Part shown: piece by piece, positions 36,288 through 46,092 of the stretch
Layout of the letters: every line of letters starts with the position of its first letter
Numbering within the stretch: position 1 is the stretch's first letter
From: Bacteroidota bacterium
GTDB lineage: Bacteria > Bacteroidota > Bacteroidia > M30B66
Length of the DNA: 64,000 nt
NCBI GenBank assembly: GCA_027490225.1
Contig: JAIXYK010000044.1
Span: 62,001 to 126,000, forward strand
Reading direction: 5' to 3'
Notes under the pieces: model-generated
Told to the model about the DNA's origin: nothing
The model's database searches: none
The model's input: the letters and a program-made list of their open reading frames with translations, nothing else
Made by a program: the position numbers and the translations under genes

Positions 36288-38408
36288 ATGAAAAAAACTT
36301 TACTCACTGTGCTTTCTGCTGCATTGGTGCTTGTAGCATCGGATTCAGCTTTAGGGCAAGCAAACAAATTAACGCAGGCTAGCAAGACCATCCAATTTAA
36401 GAAAGAACTGCGCCCAAGATTCAATCACAATATTGCAACTGAATACCCAATTTTCCCTTTTGCAGAAGTTAATCCTTTAGTTACTGCAACTAATAATAGA
36501 GAAATCCCAACTGAAGTTATCATTGGTGCTACTTATTACGATTTACAAACTAATAACTCAATTCCTACCAGAATTTTAAATAATACTGATGGAACTATTT
36601 CAACTACTTGGACTACTAGTAATGAAAGTAATACTTCATGGTCAAATAGAGGAATGGGCTATCACCAAAGAATTGATGGAGTTTGGACAAAGTTACCAGG
36701 CTACACTGATGCAGGAAATGTTGAGCGCATTGAGCCAGTTAGAACTGGTTTTGGTTCAATTGGAAGAGTAAATGGAGTTGGAGACATTATTATTGCTCAC
36801 CAAACTGAAATTGATGCATTAGAAATTTCAAGAAATACTACTTTAGCTGGAGAAAATTGGATTTTCCAAGAAGAAACTGCTCAACCATTATTATGGCCTC
36901 GTTTAGCTGTAGGTGGCCAAGATGGTAAAACAGTACACTCTATTGCTGTTACAGTGCCAACAGGCGGAGCTTTTACTGGTTCTCCATACCAAGGTATGAA
37001 TGGCGCATTAATTTATAACCGCTCTACAAATGGCGGACAGACTTTCGATCAGGTTATGAGATTGCTTCCTGGAGTTGATTCTACTATTTTCGATGGTTTT
37101 GGTGGAGACTCCTATGCTATTGACGCGAAAGAAAACACGGTTGTTATTGTAGCTGGAAATACTAATTCAAGAGTTTCTATGTGGAAATCTATTGACAATG
37201 GTCAAAATTGGACAAATAGAATTGTTAACCCTTTCCCTGACGAGTACACACCTTGGGATGAGCAAATTACAGACCTAGATGGAGATGGAGATGTTGATTC
37301 TGTAGGAGTTACTTTCTCTTACGATACTACCATCATCATTAACTATGATACTACACTTGTAATTGACACTACTCAAATTTTTCCTCCAGCTCCAGACACA
37401 GTGGTTACAATTTCTTCAATCGATACAATTGTAACTTCAACTCCTTTAACATGGGAACTTGAAAGAGTTCAATCTAATGATGGTACTTTTTCAGTTTTAA
37501 TTGATAACAATGATGTTGCACATGTATGGTTCGGTAATATGTTTATGTCTAATGATGATGTTGCAGAAGGTTATAATTATTACCCAGGAACAAATGGTAT
37601 TATGTATTGGAATGAAAATTTTGGACCAGACGAATTACCAGTAAATATTGCAGGTGCGATGGATGATAATGGTTCAGGGGAATTAGAAGTAAATATTAGC
37701 TATACAAGTGTAACGCCAAATGTTACTCCTTACGGTTGTGGTTTGTCTAGCTTCGTATCTAGTGGTATTGATGCTGATGGTACAATTTACTTGTGTTATG
37801 TTGCTTCGAAAGAAGGTGATGCTTATGTTTATGCATCTAGTTCAGCAAACCCTAGCTTAAGACATATCTATGTAACAAAATCTACTGATGGTGGTACTAC
37901 TTGGGCAGAACCAGTTGATGTTGTTGGTAGAGAAGATTTATTTTTCGATCAATTTGCTGAATATTCTTTCCCTTCAATTGCAAGACGTGTTGATGATAAC
38001 ATTCACATGGTTTACCAACGTGACTTTATACCAGGAAGCGCTGTTACTATTGCAAATGCTAACGTTCATGAGTATGGTTCAAATGATATCGTTTATTACG
38101 GTTTGAGCAAAGGTTTAACAGATGTTGGCATTAACAAAGTTGAAAAAAATACATTAGCGCTTAACTTGGTTCCTAATCCAGCAAATGAAACAGTTTCTTT
38201 GACTTTCGAAGTTGCTTCTGCAGGAAATGTAAATGTTTCAGTTACAAATATCTTAGGACAAAATGTTTTAAATGTAGCTAACACAAATACATTACCAGGA
38301 AAACAAAGTATCTCAATAAATACTGCTGATTTAACTAATGGTATCTATATCGTTAACGTGATAAACGGAAATCAGAAATCAAGCAAAAAATTAGTTGTAA
38401 AACACTAA
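36288..38408 (+). CDS. Secreted BNR/Asp-box protein with T9SS type-A CTD
   Basis: The 706-residue protein has a signal peptide (MKKTLLTVLSAALVLVAS..., ending SALGQ). At least three Asp-box motifs are seen (STNGGQTFDQ, SIDNGQNWTN, STDGGTTWAE), which mark the sialidase-type six-bladed propeller fold; no sialidase arginine triad is assigned. The end has a type-A sorting domain (LNLVPNPANETVSLTFEV ... LTNGIYIVNVING). A glycan- or protein-binding role outside the cell is likely; enzymatic activity is unproven. The frame runs upstream to 36252, but ATG 36288 starts the clean signal peptide. It follows the glycan cluster and has its own promoter candidate. Confidence 0.87.
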   Translation: MKKTLLTVLSAALVLVASDSALGQANKLTQASKTIQFKKELRPRFNHNIATEYPIFPFAEVNPLVTATNNREIPTEVIIGATYYDLQTNNSIPTRILNNTDGTISTTWTTSNESNTSWSNRGMGYHQRIDGVWTKLPGYTDAGNVERIEPVRTGFGSIGRVNGVGDIIIAHQTEIDALEISRNTTLAGENWIFQEETAQPLLWPRLAVGGQDGKTVHSIAVTVPTGGAFTGSPYQGMNGALIYNRSTNGGQTFDQVMRLLPGVDSTIFDGFGGDSYAIDAKENTVVIVAGNTNSRVSMWKSIDNGQNWTNRIVNPFPDEYTPWDEQITDLDGDGDVDSVGVTFSYDTTIIINYDTTLVIDTTQIFPPAPDTVVTISSIDTIVTSTPLTWELERVQSNDGTFSVLIDNNDVAHVWFGNMFMSNDDVAEGYNYYPGTNGIMYWNENFGPDELPVNIAGAMDDNGSGELEVNISYTSVTPNVTPYGCGLSSFVSSGIDADGTIYLCYVASKEGDAYVYASSSANPSLRHIYVTKSTDGGTTWAEPVDVVGREDLFFDQFAEYSFPSIARRVDDNIHMVYQRDFIPGSAVTIANANVHEYGSNDIVYYGLSKGLTDVGINKVEKNTLALNLVPNPANETVSLTFEVASAGNVNVSVTNILGQNVLNVANTNTLPGKQSISINTADLTNGIYIVNVINGNQKSSKKLVVKH

Positions 38409-38424
38409 TCATAATTTACAAAAC

Positions 38425-38463
38425 AAAAAAGGGGGCATATAGAAATATAAGCCCCCTTTTTTT
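38425..38463. terminator. Bidirectional terminator between BNR protein and bshB1
   Basis: GGGGGC and GCCCCC pair around a 14-base loop that can itself pair (ATAT/ATAT). A-run before and T-run after let it serve both convergent genes. Confidence 0.88.
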
Positions 38464-38472
38464 ATTTATACA

Positions 38473-39183
38473 CTAAAATAAATTAGAAATTGATTTTACA
38501 CCAGGTGTTCTGATTACAAGCATGGGCTCTCCATAACGAAAACCTGCCTGCATGCCAAATTCTGATGCCCTTGCTATCAAGTTTTCTTTGAAATGCTGAG
38601 AAGATATTACTGTTTCAGGTTCATTTGATGCTGGGTCATAAAACTGAGAACGATGTGCAAGTACACATTCCAATTTTTGTTCTAATACATCAGATATATC
38701 GTAAATAAAATGAGGCTGGTGATGATAAAACTGAACATATTGGTAAACACCTCTTGGCCTCCATGCTTTCAGTTCACCATTATTTGATTTAATTTTCTCA
38801 AGTCCTGCTAAAAAACATGATTCAACAACTAACTGTGCAGCTCTACCATGGTCAGGATGCCGGTCTGATGGAGCATTTGTAATTACAATATCGGGCTGAT
38901 ATCGTCTAATCATTTCAATAATTGCCATCTTATTCTCATTCGAGATCTCAAACATGCCATCAGGAAACATTAAATTATGTCTTACTGATGCACCAATGAT
39001 TTCTGCAGCATTTTTTGCTTCAATATCTCTAATTTCTGGAGTTCCTCTTGTACCCATTTCTCCTCTTGTTAAATCAACAAGCCCCACTTTCTTACCTTGT
39101 AATACTTCTGATATAAGCATTCCTCCAACAGAGATTTCAATATCGTCGGGATGAGCCCCAAAAGCTAAAATGTCTAATTTCAT
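38473..39183 (-). CDS. bshB1: Bacillithiol biosynthesis deacetylase BshB1
   Basis: The LmbE-type zinc deacetylase removes acetyl from GlcNAc-malate in bacillithiol synthesis. The zinc motif AHPDD is at residues 10-14 and HPDH at 109-112. GEMGTRGT and FPDGMFE are typical of the BshB1 branch. Length is 236. The other bsh genes are not in the window. It reads away from ccmB. Confidence 0.9.
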   Translation of the reverse strand: MKLDILAFGAHPDDIEISVGGMLISEVLQGKKVGLVDLTRGEMGTRGTPEIRDIEAKNAAEIIGASVRHNLMFPDGMFEISNENKMAIIEMIRRYQPDIVITNAPSDRHPDHGRAAQLVVESCFLAGLEKIKSNNGELKAWRPRGVYQYVQFYHHQPHFIYDISDVLEQKLECVLAHRSQFYDPASNEPETVISSQHFKENLIARASEFGMQAGFRYGEPMLVIRTPGVKSISNLF

Positions 39184-39249
39184 AGTGCAAAGAAAATGAA
39201 ATATTTTAACTCAAAACGCTCATGCAATTTTCCATAACTTGCGCCTTGA

Positions 39250-39921
39250 ATGAAAAAGCATAATTTGTTTACCGAAATAGTACATCTTCTTAAGAGAGAT
39301 ATAGCGCTGGAATGGAAACAGAAATACGCTATTAACGGATTGATGCTCTATGTGATATCTACAATATTCGTATGCTACCTCTCATTCAAACAGGTTATAA
39401 ATGTTCCTACTTGGAATGCATTATTCTGGATAATCATTTTGTTTACTTCTGTTAATGCAACCTCAAAAAGTTTTACCACCGAAAGCAAAGGCAAATTATT
39501 GTATTACTATAGCTTGACATCAGCACATGCTGTTATCATTTCCAGAATTATTTATAACTCAATTCTTATGTTGTTGATTTCCCTGTTAGGCTACCTATTT
39601 TATAGTTTGCTTATAGGAAATCCTGTTCAGGACCATCTGTATTTTGTACTGGGAATTGTACTGGGAAGTATTGGTTTATCTAGCACATTAACCTTAGTTG
39701 CGGGCATTGCCTCAAAAACAAATCAAAATGCAACTTTAATGGCCATACTTAGCTTCCCGGTTATTTTGCCCATGCTTTTGATTCTAATTAGATTTTCTAA
39801 AAATGCAGCTGATGGGCTTGCTCATAGTGTTCAACAACCATATATACTCGCTTTGTTGAGTTTAAACATGGTAGTGTTTGTTTTATCGTTATTGCTTTTT
39901 CCATTTCTTTGGAAAGAATAA
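39250..39921 (+). CDS. ccmB: Heme exporter protein B, cytochrome c maturation ABC permease
   Basis: The 223-residue protein has six hydrophobic segments and a CcmB-type sequence (RDIALEWKQKYAINGLMLYVIST; SFPVILPMLLILIR). CcmB forms the membrane part of the CcmABCD transporter that delivers heme for cytochrome c. In Bacteroidota ccmB is usually followed by ccmC and ccmE; here it is followed by an unrelated secreted protease, so the maturation genes are split. Confidence 0.9.
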   Translation: MKKHNLFTEIVHLLKRDIALEWKQKYAINGLMLYVISTIFVCYLSFKQVINVPTWNALFWIIILFTSVNATSKSFTTESKGKLLYYYSLTSAHAVIISRIIYNSILMLLISLLGYLFYSLLIGNPVQDHLYFVLGIVLGSIGLSSTLTLVAGIASKTNQNATLMAILSFPVILPMLLILIRFSKNAADGLAHSVQQPYILALLSLNMVVFVLSLLLFPFLWKE

Positions 39922-40038
39922 AACTATTTGTAAGTTTAAACTAACATTTAAGCTAACCAAAATTTAGCTTTTGAGTTAATTAGTTGTGAAGATTGAACTT
40001 AACGCTTCTACAAACTAAAACAATTTAAATTGAGCACA

Positions 40039-43000
40039 ATGACAAATAAATACATTTTGTTTTCTGCATTTTTACTTATTTTCACTACTATCTCAAAAGC
40101 ACAGAGATACCTTATCCCTAAACATGTTCAGGTCTCTGACTATGTCCAAAATCAATTAATATTTAAAATTAAAGAAGACCAGAGAATTGCTTTTGAAAAC
40201 TCAACAGTAATTCATCCGTTAATTGCTGCTATAATTCAAGAAAGCGGAGGAGGAAACTTAGCTAAGAACTTTCCTGCTTCTAAAGCTCCACGTAAGAAAA
40301 CAAACGAATACGGTGAGGCATTGGCAGATTTAAGTCTCATTTATCAATTAAAAACAAACAATAATATTGATATGAGAAGAATTGAGGAAAGATTATTTAA
40401 ATCTGGAATCATAGAATGGGCGCAGCCGAGATACATAAACAAACCAATGTTTACTCCAAACGACCCACAAATTTCTCAGCAATACCATCATGCTTTAATT
40501 AAAACTTTTGAAGCCTGGGACATTGAACAAGGCGACACTAACGTATTTATTGGAATAACAGATGCAGGAATCCAATTCACACATGAAGATTTAGCAAATG
40601 TAAAATACAATTATGCCGACCCAATAAACGGAATAGACGACGATAACAATGGCTATATTGATGATTTTAGAGGATGGAATTCAGTTGTAAACTCTAACGA
40701 CCCAACAGCTACACTTTCTCCACACGGTATGTTTACTACAGGAATGTGCTCTGCAACAACAAACAATGCTTTAGGAATTGCCGGTAATGCATACAATTGT
40801 AAATTCATTCCGATTAGAATTGATGATGCAAATGGATTTAATTACGGATATGAAGGAATTACTTATGCGGCCGATAGAGGAGCACAAATAATTAATGCAA
40901 GTTGGGGTAATACTTTTTACACACCAATGGGTGAAGATGTAATTAGATATGCAACTATAAACCTAGGTGCTTTAGTTATTGCAGCAGCTGGTAATAGTGG
41001 TTTAAATGAATCATATTATCCGGCATCCTACCCTTTTGTATTTAATGTTGGGGCAACTGGCGCAACAGATGTAAAGTGGTCAGGTTCAACTTTTGGTCCT
41101 GACTTAGATATTGTAGCTCCCGGTGAATTGGTTCGCTCTTGCTGGCCTTTTAATGGATATCAGGAGAGTTCAGGAACTTCATTTTCATCTCCTTTAGTTG
41201 CAGGTGCAGCAGCATTAGTAAAAAGTCATTTCCCGCAGTACAATGCACTTCAAGTTGCCGAACGATTAAGAGTAACAGCTGACACAAGCATTTACCAATT
41301 GGCTGGAAATTCAGGATTTTACCATTATCTGGGTGCTGGCAGATTAAACATGCAAAGAGCGCTCAATGCACCTCAAACACCATCTGTCCACTTTGAAGAA
41401 GTATCTATTGAAGATAACGATGGAAACAATTTTGCAGAACCTGGAGATACTGTAAGTCTTCTTGGAAATTTCTTTAATTACTTGGCTCCAACAACTTCTG
41501 TAAACGCAATAATTACTTGTAATTCTCCATTTATTTCAATCACAAGTAACAACTTCAACGGAGGAAACATCAATACTTTATCTCAGGTTTCGAATACAAG
41601 CAATCCTTTTGTTTTTGAAATTTTGCCAGGCGCACCTGTAAATCTTACGCTCGTTTTTAAAATTACTTACACTGATGTTGCTTATTCGGCATTCGAATAC
41701 ATCACCTTAAAAGTAAACAAAGATTATATGGATTTAGCAATAAACAATATTGCTACCACAATAACTTCACATGGAAATATAGGCTACAACGCTGATTATG
41801 CTACAGATGGAATAGGAATCTCCTATAAAAATTCAAATACGCTGATGTATTCCATGAGCTTTATGATAGGCAGCAGTAGTTCTAAAACAGCTGACAATGC
41901 TTACGCTTCAGTTATTCCGGGTTATGATAACGATTTTGTTAGGGTAAGTAGTGTAAAAAATATCAATCCTGTAAACAGTAATTACGTTGAAATAAAATCT
42001 AAATATTATACAGATAGCGCTTCAGTGAATAGGCTGGAAATTACGGAGAAAGCTTGGGCATCTGCAGCTCCTCCGGATAGTAATTTTATTCTTTTTAATT
42101 ATACTGTTAAAAATACTGGAAATGCTGTTACTGAAAATTTATCTGCAGGATTATTCACAGATTGGGATATTGAAAATGCTGGCACGAATCAGTCTGTTTA
42201 TAATGATGCCGAAAAACTAAGCTATGCTTTTAATACCCAGAATAATGGTTTATACGCAGGTGTTAAATTAATTTCTGGCACAGTTGCAGGTCATTATTGT
42301 TTTAACAGTGATGGGATTTCTGGAAGCTCGAATTTATATGATGGATTTTCTCCAGTTGAAAAATTCAATGCTTTATCAGGTACTGTAACACGCGATGTTT
42401 CTCAAATTGGAGATATTTCAAATTTAATTTCTGCCAGTTTAAGCACAATTCAACCGGGTGATTCTGCAACTTTTACTGTTGCATTACTTGCAGGGGAGAA
42501 TTTAGACGCTTTAATTGCTGCTGGAGATAGAGCTGCCGCAGTTTCTAACTTTTCTAATGCTCAGATCTATGTTGAAAGTGTAAACGAATCTTGCAACGGT
42601 AATGATGGACTTATTTCTATACAATCTGGCAATCCACAAATTACTCATGTTGAGTTATTGAATAGTTCAAACATTGTTATTGAAAGTGGAACCGATATTA
42701 GCAATTTGAGTTTCGAAAATTTAATTCAAGGTGATTATCTTTTGAATTTTATCTTTGAAGACAGCACCAATTACGGAATTCCAGTAACAATAGAAAGTTC
42801 ACCAGCTGTTTCGGTATCTATTAGCGCTTCTTCAGAGTTTGTTTTGATAACTAATGCTTCAGTTGATTTCACTTCAACTTCTACAAATGCTGAAAGTTAT
42901 ATGTGGGATTTTGGTGATGGAAATAGTTCTACAGAACAAAACCCAACGCATACTTTTACAGAAGAAGGCACTTTTGATGTTTCTTGTATTGCATTCAATG

Positions 43001-43293
43001 CCAGTTGTTCAGATACTTCATATTTAACAATATTAGTAGATGGCACAGTTGGATTTAATATCAATCAAGAACAAACAATTAATTTGTTTCCCAATCCAAC
43101 ATCTGATTTCTTAAGCGTTGAGGGTTTAATTAAAGGAGAAATGAAAATTTACAATTCAATGGGGCAATTAGTATTTCAAAAAGAAATCAATGAAGGGACT
43201 CCTCTTTCACTGAATCAATTAAGTAAAGGTTTTTACATTGTTGAGATCAATTACGATCTAAAGAAAATAAACAAACGTTTACTGATAAAGTAA
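40039..43293 (+). CDS. Secreted S8 subtilase with PKD domain and T9SS type-A CTD
   Basis: The 1084-residue protein has a signal peptide (1-22, ending SKAQ), an inhibitor-like prodomain (about 25-140), and an S8 peptidase domain (about 150-450). The triad is D175 (ITDAGIQF), H229 (SPHGMFT) and S381 (SSGTSFSSP), with the oxyanion residue N319 in AAGNSG. Beta-rich segments, a PKD domain (WDFGDGNSSTEQNPTHTF, about 945-1000) and a sorting domain (LFPNPTSDFLSVEG ... FYIVEINYD) follow. It probably degrades proteins outside the cell. The frame opens at a TTG (40030); ATG 40039 starts the signal peptide. Confidence 0.92.
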   Translation: MTNKYILFSAFLLIFTTISKAQRYLIPKHVQVSDYVQNQLIFKIKEDQRIAFENSTVIHPLIAAIIQESGGGNLAKNFPASKAPRKKTNEYGEALADLSLIYQLKTNNNIDMRRIEERLFKSGIIEWAQPRYINKPMFTPNDPQISQQYHHALIKTFEAWDIEQGDTNVFIGITDAGIQFTHEDLANVKYNYADPINGIDDDNNGYIDDFRGWNSVVNSNDPTATLSPHGMFTTGMCSATTNNALGIAGNAYNCKFIPIRIDDANGFNYGYEGITYAADRGAQIINASWGNTFYTPMGEDVIRYATINLGALVIAAAGNSGLNESYYPASYPFVFNVGATGATDVKWSGSTFGPDLDIVAPGELVRSCWPFNGYQESSGTSFSSPLVAGAAALVKSHFPQYNALQVAERLRVTADTSIYQLAGNSGFYHYLGAGRLNMQRALNAPQTPSVHFEEVSIEDNDGNNFAEPGDTVSLLGNFFNYLAPTTSVNAIITCNSPFISITSNNFNGGNINTLSQVSNTSNPFVFEILPGAPVNLTLVFKITYTDVAYSAFEYITLKVNKDYMDLAINNIATTITSHGNIGYNADYATDGIGISYKNSNTLMYSMSFMIGSSSSKTADNAYASVIPGYDNDFVRVSSVKNINPVNSNYVEIKSKYYTDSASVNRLEITEKAWASAAPPDSNFILFNYTVKNTGNAVTENLSAGLFTDWDIENAGTNQSVYNDAEKLSYAFNTQNNGLYAGVKLISGTVAGHYCFNSDGISGSSNLYDGFSPVEKFNALSGTVTRDVSQIGDISNLISASLSTIQPGDSATFTVALLAGENLDALIAAGDRAAAVSNFSNAQIYVESVNESCNGNDGLISIQSGNPQITHVELLNSSNIVIESGTDISNLSFENLIQGDYLLNFIFEDSTNYGIPVTIESSPAVSVSISASSEFVLITNASVDFTSTSTNAESYMWDFGDGNSSTEQNPTHTFTEEGTFDVSCIAFNASCSDTSYLTILVDGTVGFNINQEQTINLFPNPTSDFLSVEGLIKGEMKIYNSMGQLVFQKEINEGTPLSLNQLSKGFYIVEINYDLKKINKRLLIK

Positions 43294-43302
43294 AAACAAA
43301 AT

Positions 43303-43342
43303 AAAAAAAGGGCTGCTATTATTAAATAGCAGCCCTTTTTTT
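43303..43342. terminator. Terminator between subtilase and kinase genes
   Basis: GGGCTGCTATT and AATAGCAGCCC form an 11-base stem around a 4-base loop, with a run of A before and T after. It can serve both convergent genes. Confidence 0.9.
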
Positions 43343-43403
43343 ATGACTTAAATCGAGAACTAATAAATTTTATTTATTCAGATTTTAAGATTAAATCAGA
43401 AAT

Positions 43404-45611
43404 CTAACCCATCGGTATATCAATTCTAAAAATACTTCCTCTGCCAAGGGATGAATCTAAATCAATTGTTCCTCTGAGTTTTTGTACAGTATCTTTTACA
43501 TTAGAAAGTCCAAGACCATTGCTTTCCGAATGATTGCCTATGGTAAAATATGGGTCAAAAATTCTTTGTTGATTCTCAATTGCAATTCCTATCCCGTTAT
43601 CTTCAACAATTATTTCTAATAACAATGGATGTTTAACAGCTCTAATTTTTATAAACTTAACTTTCTTAGCATCATCATGATATCGAATTGCATTAGAAAT
43701 CAAATTGCTTAAAATAATCCGAATTTTTATAGGATCTATATCAACTTGAATTGGACTCAAAATCTCGTTACTAACTTCAATTGAAGAGGTTATATCAGCA
43801 AATTTCAATTCTTCTATTACTTCGTCTACAAGTTTATTTAAATTGTAAGGTTCTACTTTAACAACAGACCTGTTTTTAAGTGAAGAAATAATGTCGTTTG
43901 TAAAAGTTTCCAACTTTTTAAGACTCTTTTCCATCATATTCAGGTAAGTATGAAACTCTTCTGGATTCTTTTCATCTTTTGCAAGCGTAATTAATCCATG
44001 AACAGAATTCATTGGAGCTCTTAAATCATGACTTAATATTTTTATCAATCTATCAAGTTCTTTATTGGTATTTTCAATTTCTAAATACTGACCTTGGAAC
44101 TTTTCATCGGCCAATTTTCTGGCTGAAACATCAATCATACTGATACAAACACCTAAAACATTTCCTGTATCATCGGAAACAGGAGAAAGACTCACACCAA
44201 ACCAAAAAACAGAAGAACTAGAAAATCTTAAACACATTTCCCATTGCACAGTTTCATTGATAAGTGCTTGTTGAAACTTTTCTAAAAATTGATCTTTAAC
44301 TTCTTCAGTCAAATAGTCTAGAAAGCTTCTATTTTCTTGCAATTCAAGCCCCATCAATTGGATACATTGTTTATTGGCAAAAACATTAAACGCCTTCACT
44401 CTATATTGCGAATCCAAAAGAACAATACTTTGAACTACATTATTAAAAATAGAGTTCAACATAGCAACAGATTCTTTCTGTTGTTCAGCAAATTTCACAC
44501 TTTGAGAAACATCCTTTACAACCCTAATAAAACCTATCGCTTCTCCATTTTCATTGCTCAAAAGTGAAGTTGTATTTTCAGACCAAATAATTCTGTCTTC
44601 TCTTGTAATCAGTCTAGATCTCCAATTAAATAAATTGCCACTAACAATTTCTTTTAATTCTCTGCCAAGTTTTGGCTTATCAATTTCTGGATAAAGAATA
44701 TCAAAATGTTTCCCAAGCATCTCGCTGCTTTTATATCCAAATGTTTGCTCTGCACCCTCATTCCAATAAGTAATTTTACCATTCGAATCTGTTACAAAAA
44801 TGGTATCTTTTACATTCTTAAGAATATTTGCTTGGAAAATGACTTCCTTTTGCGCTTTTCTTTTCTCTGTAAGGTCTTCTGCCAATATTAAAAAACAATC
44901 AACCTCATCAACTACAATTTCTTTAACTCGGCATTCAACAAAAACTATTTTTCCGTTTTTTTTGATGTGTTGAAATTCGTGTGGCTCAAAAAAATCATTT
45001 TTCGCAATTAATTCTTTCAAGTACGCATGTTCTTCTTTTGGATGTAAATCGAAAATTGTCATCCCTAAAAAGTCTTCCAAAGTATAGCCAAAATGTTGCA
45101 CACTGGAATTATTGGCTTTTATAATTTTATAAGAGTCTTTTTCTCTTATATACATTGGAATTGGATTATTTTCAAAGAGCAGCTTATATGTTTCCTGACT
45201 TTGTCTTAAAAGTTCAACACCAGCTTTGCGCTCAATGCTATATTGTATAGATTTTGAAAGTAATTTTTCTTCAAACTCACCTTTTACGAGATAATCCTGC
45301 GCTCCATTTTTAACTGCATCTTTAGCAAATGTCTTGTCATTCAAACCCGACAATATTAAAATCGGAGTTTGAGGAACAAATTCACTCAACTTCAAAAATG
45401 AGTCAATACCATAACTATCCGACAATGAAAGATCAAGTAAAATCACATCAATCTGATTTGCTTTTGTGGCTTCTATTGCAAGTTGAAGTGTATCAGCATG
45501 AATTATACTTTTTGAAAAGTCTTTTATTTCAAAAAGCATTTGCTGAATCAGCAAAAAGTCTCCTGCATTGTCTTCAACAACAAGTATGGTTAGGACGCTT
45601 GCTGTATTCAT
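43404..45611 (-). CDS. Multi-PAS sensor histidine kinase with N-terminal receiver
   Basis: Domains in order: receiver (1-125) with phosphorylation site D60 (VILLDLS); three PAS domains (about 135-255, 260-375, 385-505); HisKA with H528 in LSHDLRAP; and an HATPase (about 620-735; DNGIGIA, GLGLSNVK, GRGSIFRIDIP). No membrane helix is seen, so the protein is cytoplasmic and integrates an upstream phospho-signal with PAS ligands. It is divergent from a PAS/DHp/REC protein whose start is 481 bases away, and the two are natural partners. Target unknown. Confidence 0.88.
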   Translation of the reverse strand: MNTASVLTILVVEDNAGDFLLIQQMLFEIKDFSKSIIHADTLQLAIEATKANQIDVILLDLSLSDSYGIDSFLKLSEFVPQTPILILSGLNDKTFAKDAVKNGAQDYLVKGEFEEKLLSKSIQYSIERKAGVELLRQSQETYKLLFENNPIPMYIREKDSYKIIKANNSSVQHFGYTLEDFLGMTIFDLHPKEEHAYLKELIAKNDFFEPHEFQHIKKNGKIVFVECRVKEIVVDEVDCFLILAEDLTEKRKAQKEVIFQANILKNVKDTIFVTDSNGKITYWNEGAEQTFGYKSSEMLGKHFDILYPEIDKPKLGRELKEIVSGNLFNWRSRLITREDRIIWSENTTSLLSNENGEAIGFIRVVKDVSQSVKFAEQQKESVAMLNSIFNNVVQSIVLLDSQYRVKAFNVFANKQCIQLMGLELQENRSFLDYLTEEVKDQFLEKFQQALINETVQWEMCLRFSSSSVFWFGVSLSPVSDDTGNVLGVCISMIDVSARKLADEKFQGQYLEIENTNKELDRLIKILSHDLRAPMNSVHGLITLAKDEKNPEEFHTYLNMMEKSLKKLETFTNDIISSLKNRSVVKVEPYNLNKLVDEVIEELKFADITSSIEVSNEILSPIQVDIDPIKIRIILSNLISNAIRYHDDAKKVKFIKIRAVKHPLLLEIIVEDNGIGIAIENQQRIFDPYFTIGNHSESNGLGLSNVKDTVQKLRGTIDLDSSLGRGSIFRIDIPMG

Positions 45612-46092
45612 GTCTTAATTTTAGACAGCTTAAAGATAGAAATCTTACTCGAAATAACCATAATACTACCAACAAAAAACAAACTTTGCTTATTGTTGTG
45701 TGCACAAATTAAATCTTTGTAATTATTTGTCATCCAAATGCAATTTAACAATTCACTTACGCAATAAACTTCGATTTGTTTCATATAGTATTACTTCTGA
45801 GATTATTTGATTATTATTTAAGTAAGTATCTACTATTCATTGCAGTTTGATATTAGTGATGGATTAAGTATTCTCAAAAATAATTTATGATATTTACTAC
45901 AGTTAAGTATTGAGCGTTTGAAGTATAAAAACAAAAATTATTACAACTTAATTAAATACTCTAATTAACGCTCAACAACAAAGCTTTGAAACTAACGGCA
46001 ATTCACAAAAATTCTTTTAATTGATTTTTTATTAAAATATTATTTACATTTACAATGTTGGAAGTTGATTGTTGGAAATAAATTAGCTAAGT
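45612..46092. other. 481-base gap between divergent signalling genes
   Basis: A very A+T-rich stretch that must carry both promoters. It contains a 9-base perfect inverted repeat, TTGAGCGTT (45910-45918) and AACGCTCAA (45967-45975), which extends imperfectly inward with AGTAT/ATACT, so it may form a long stem-loop or be a paired operator. No gene is supported. Confidence 0.4.

Noticed and set aside
36288-38408. Sialidase
   Set aside because: Asp boxes show the fold, but I see no arginine triad or catalytic Tyr/Glu pair.
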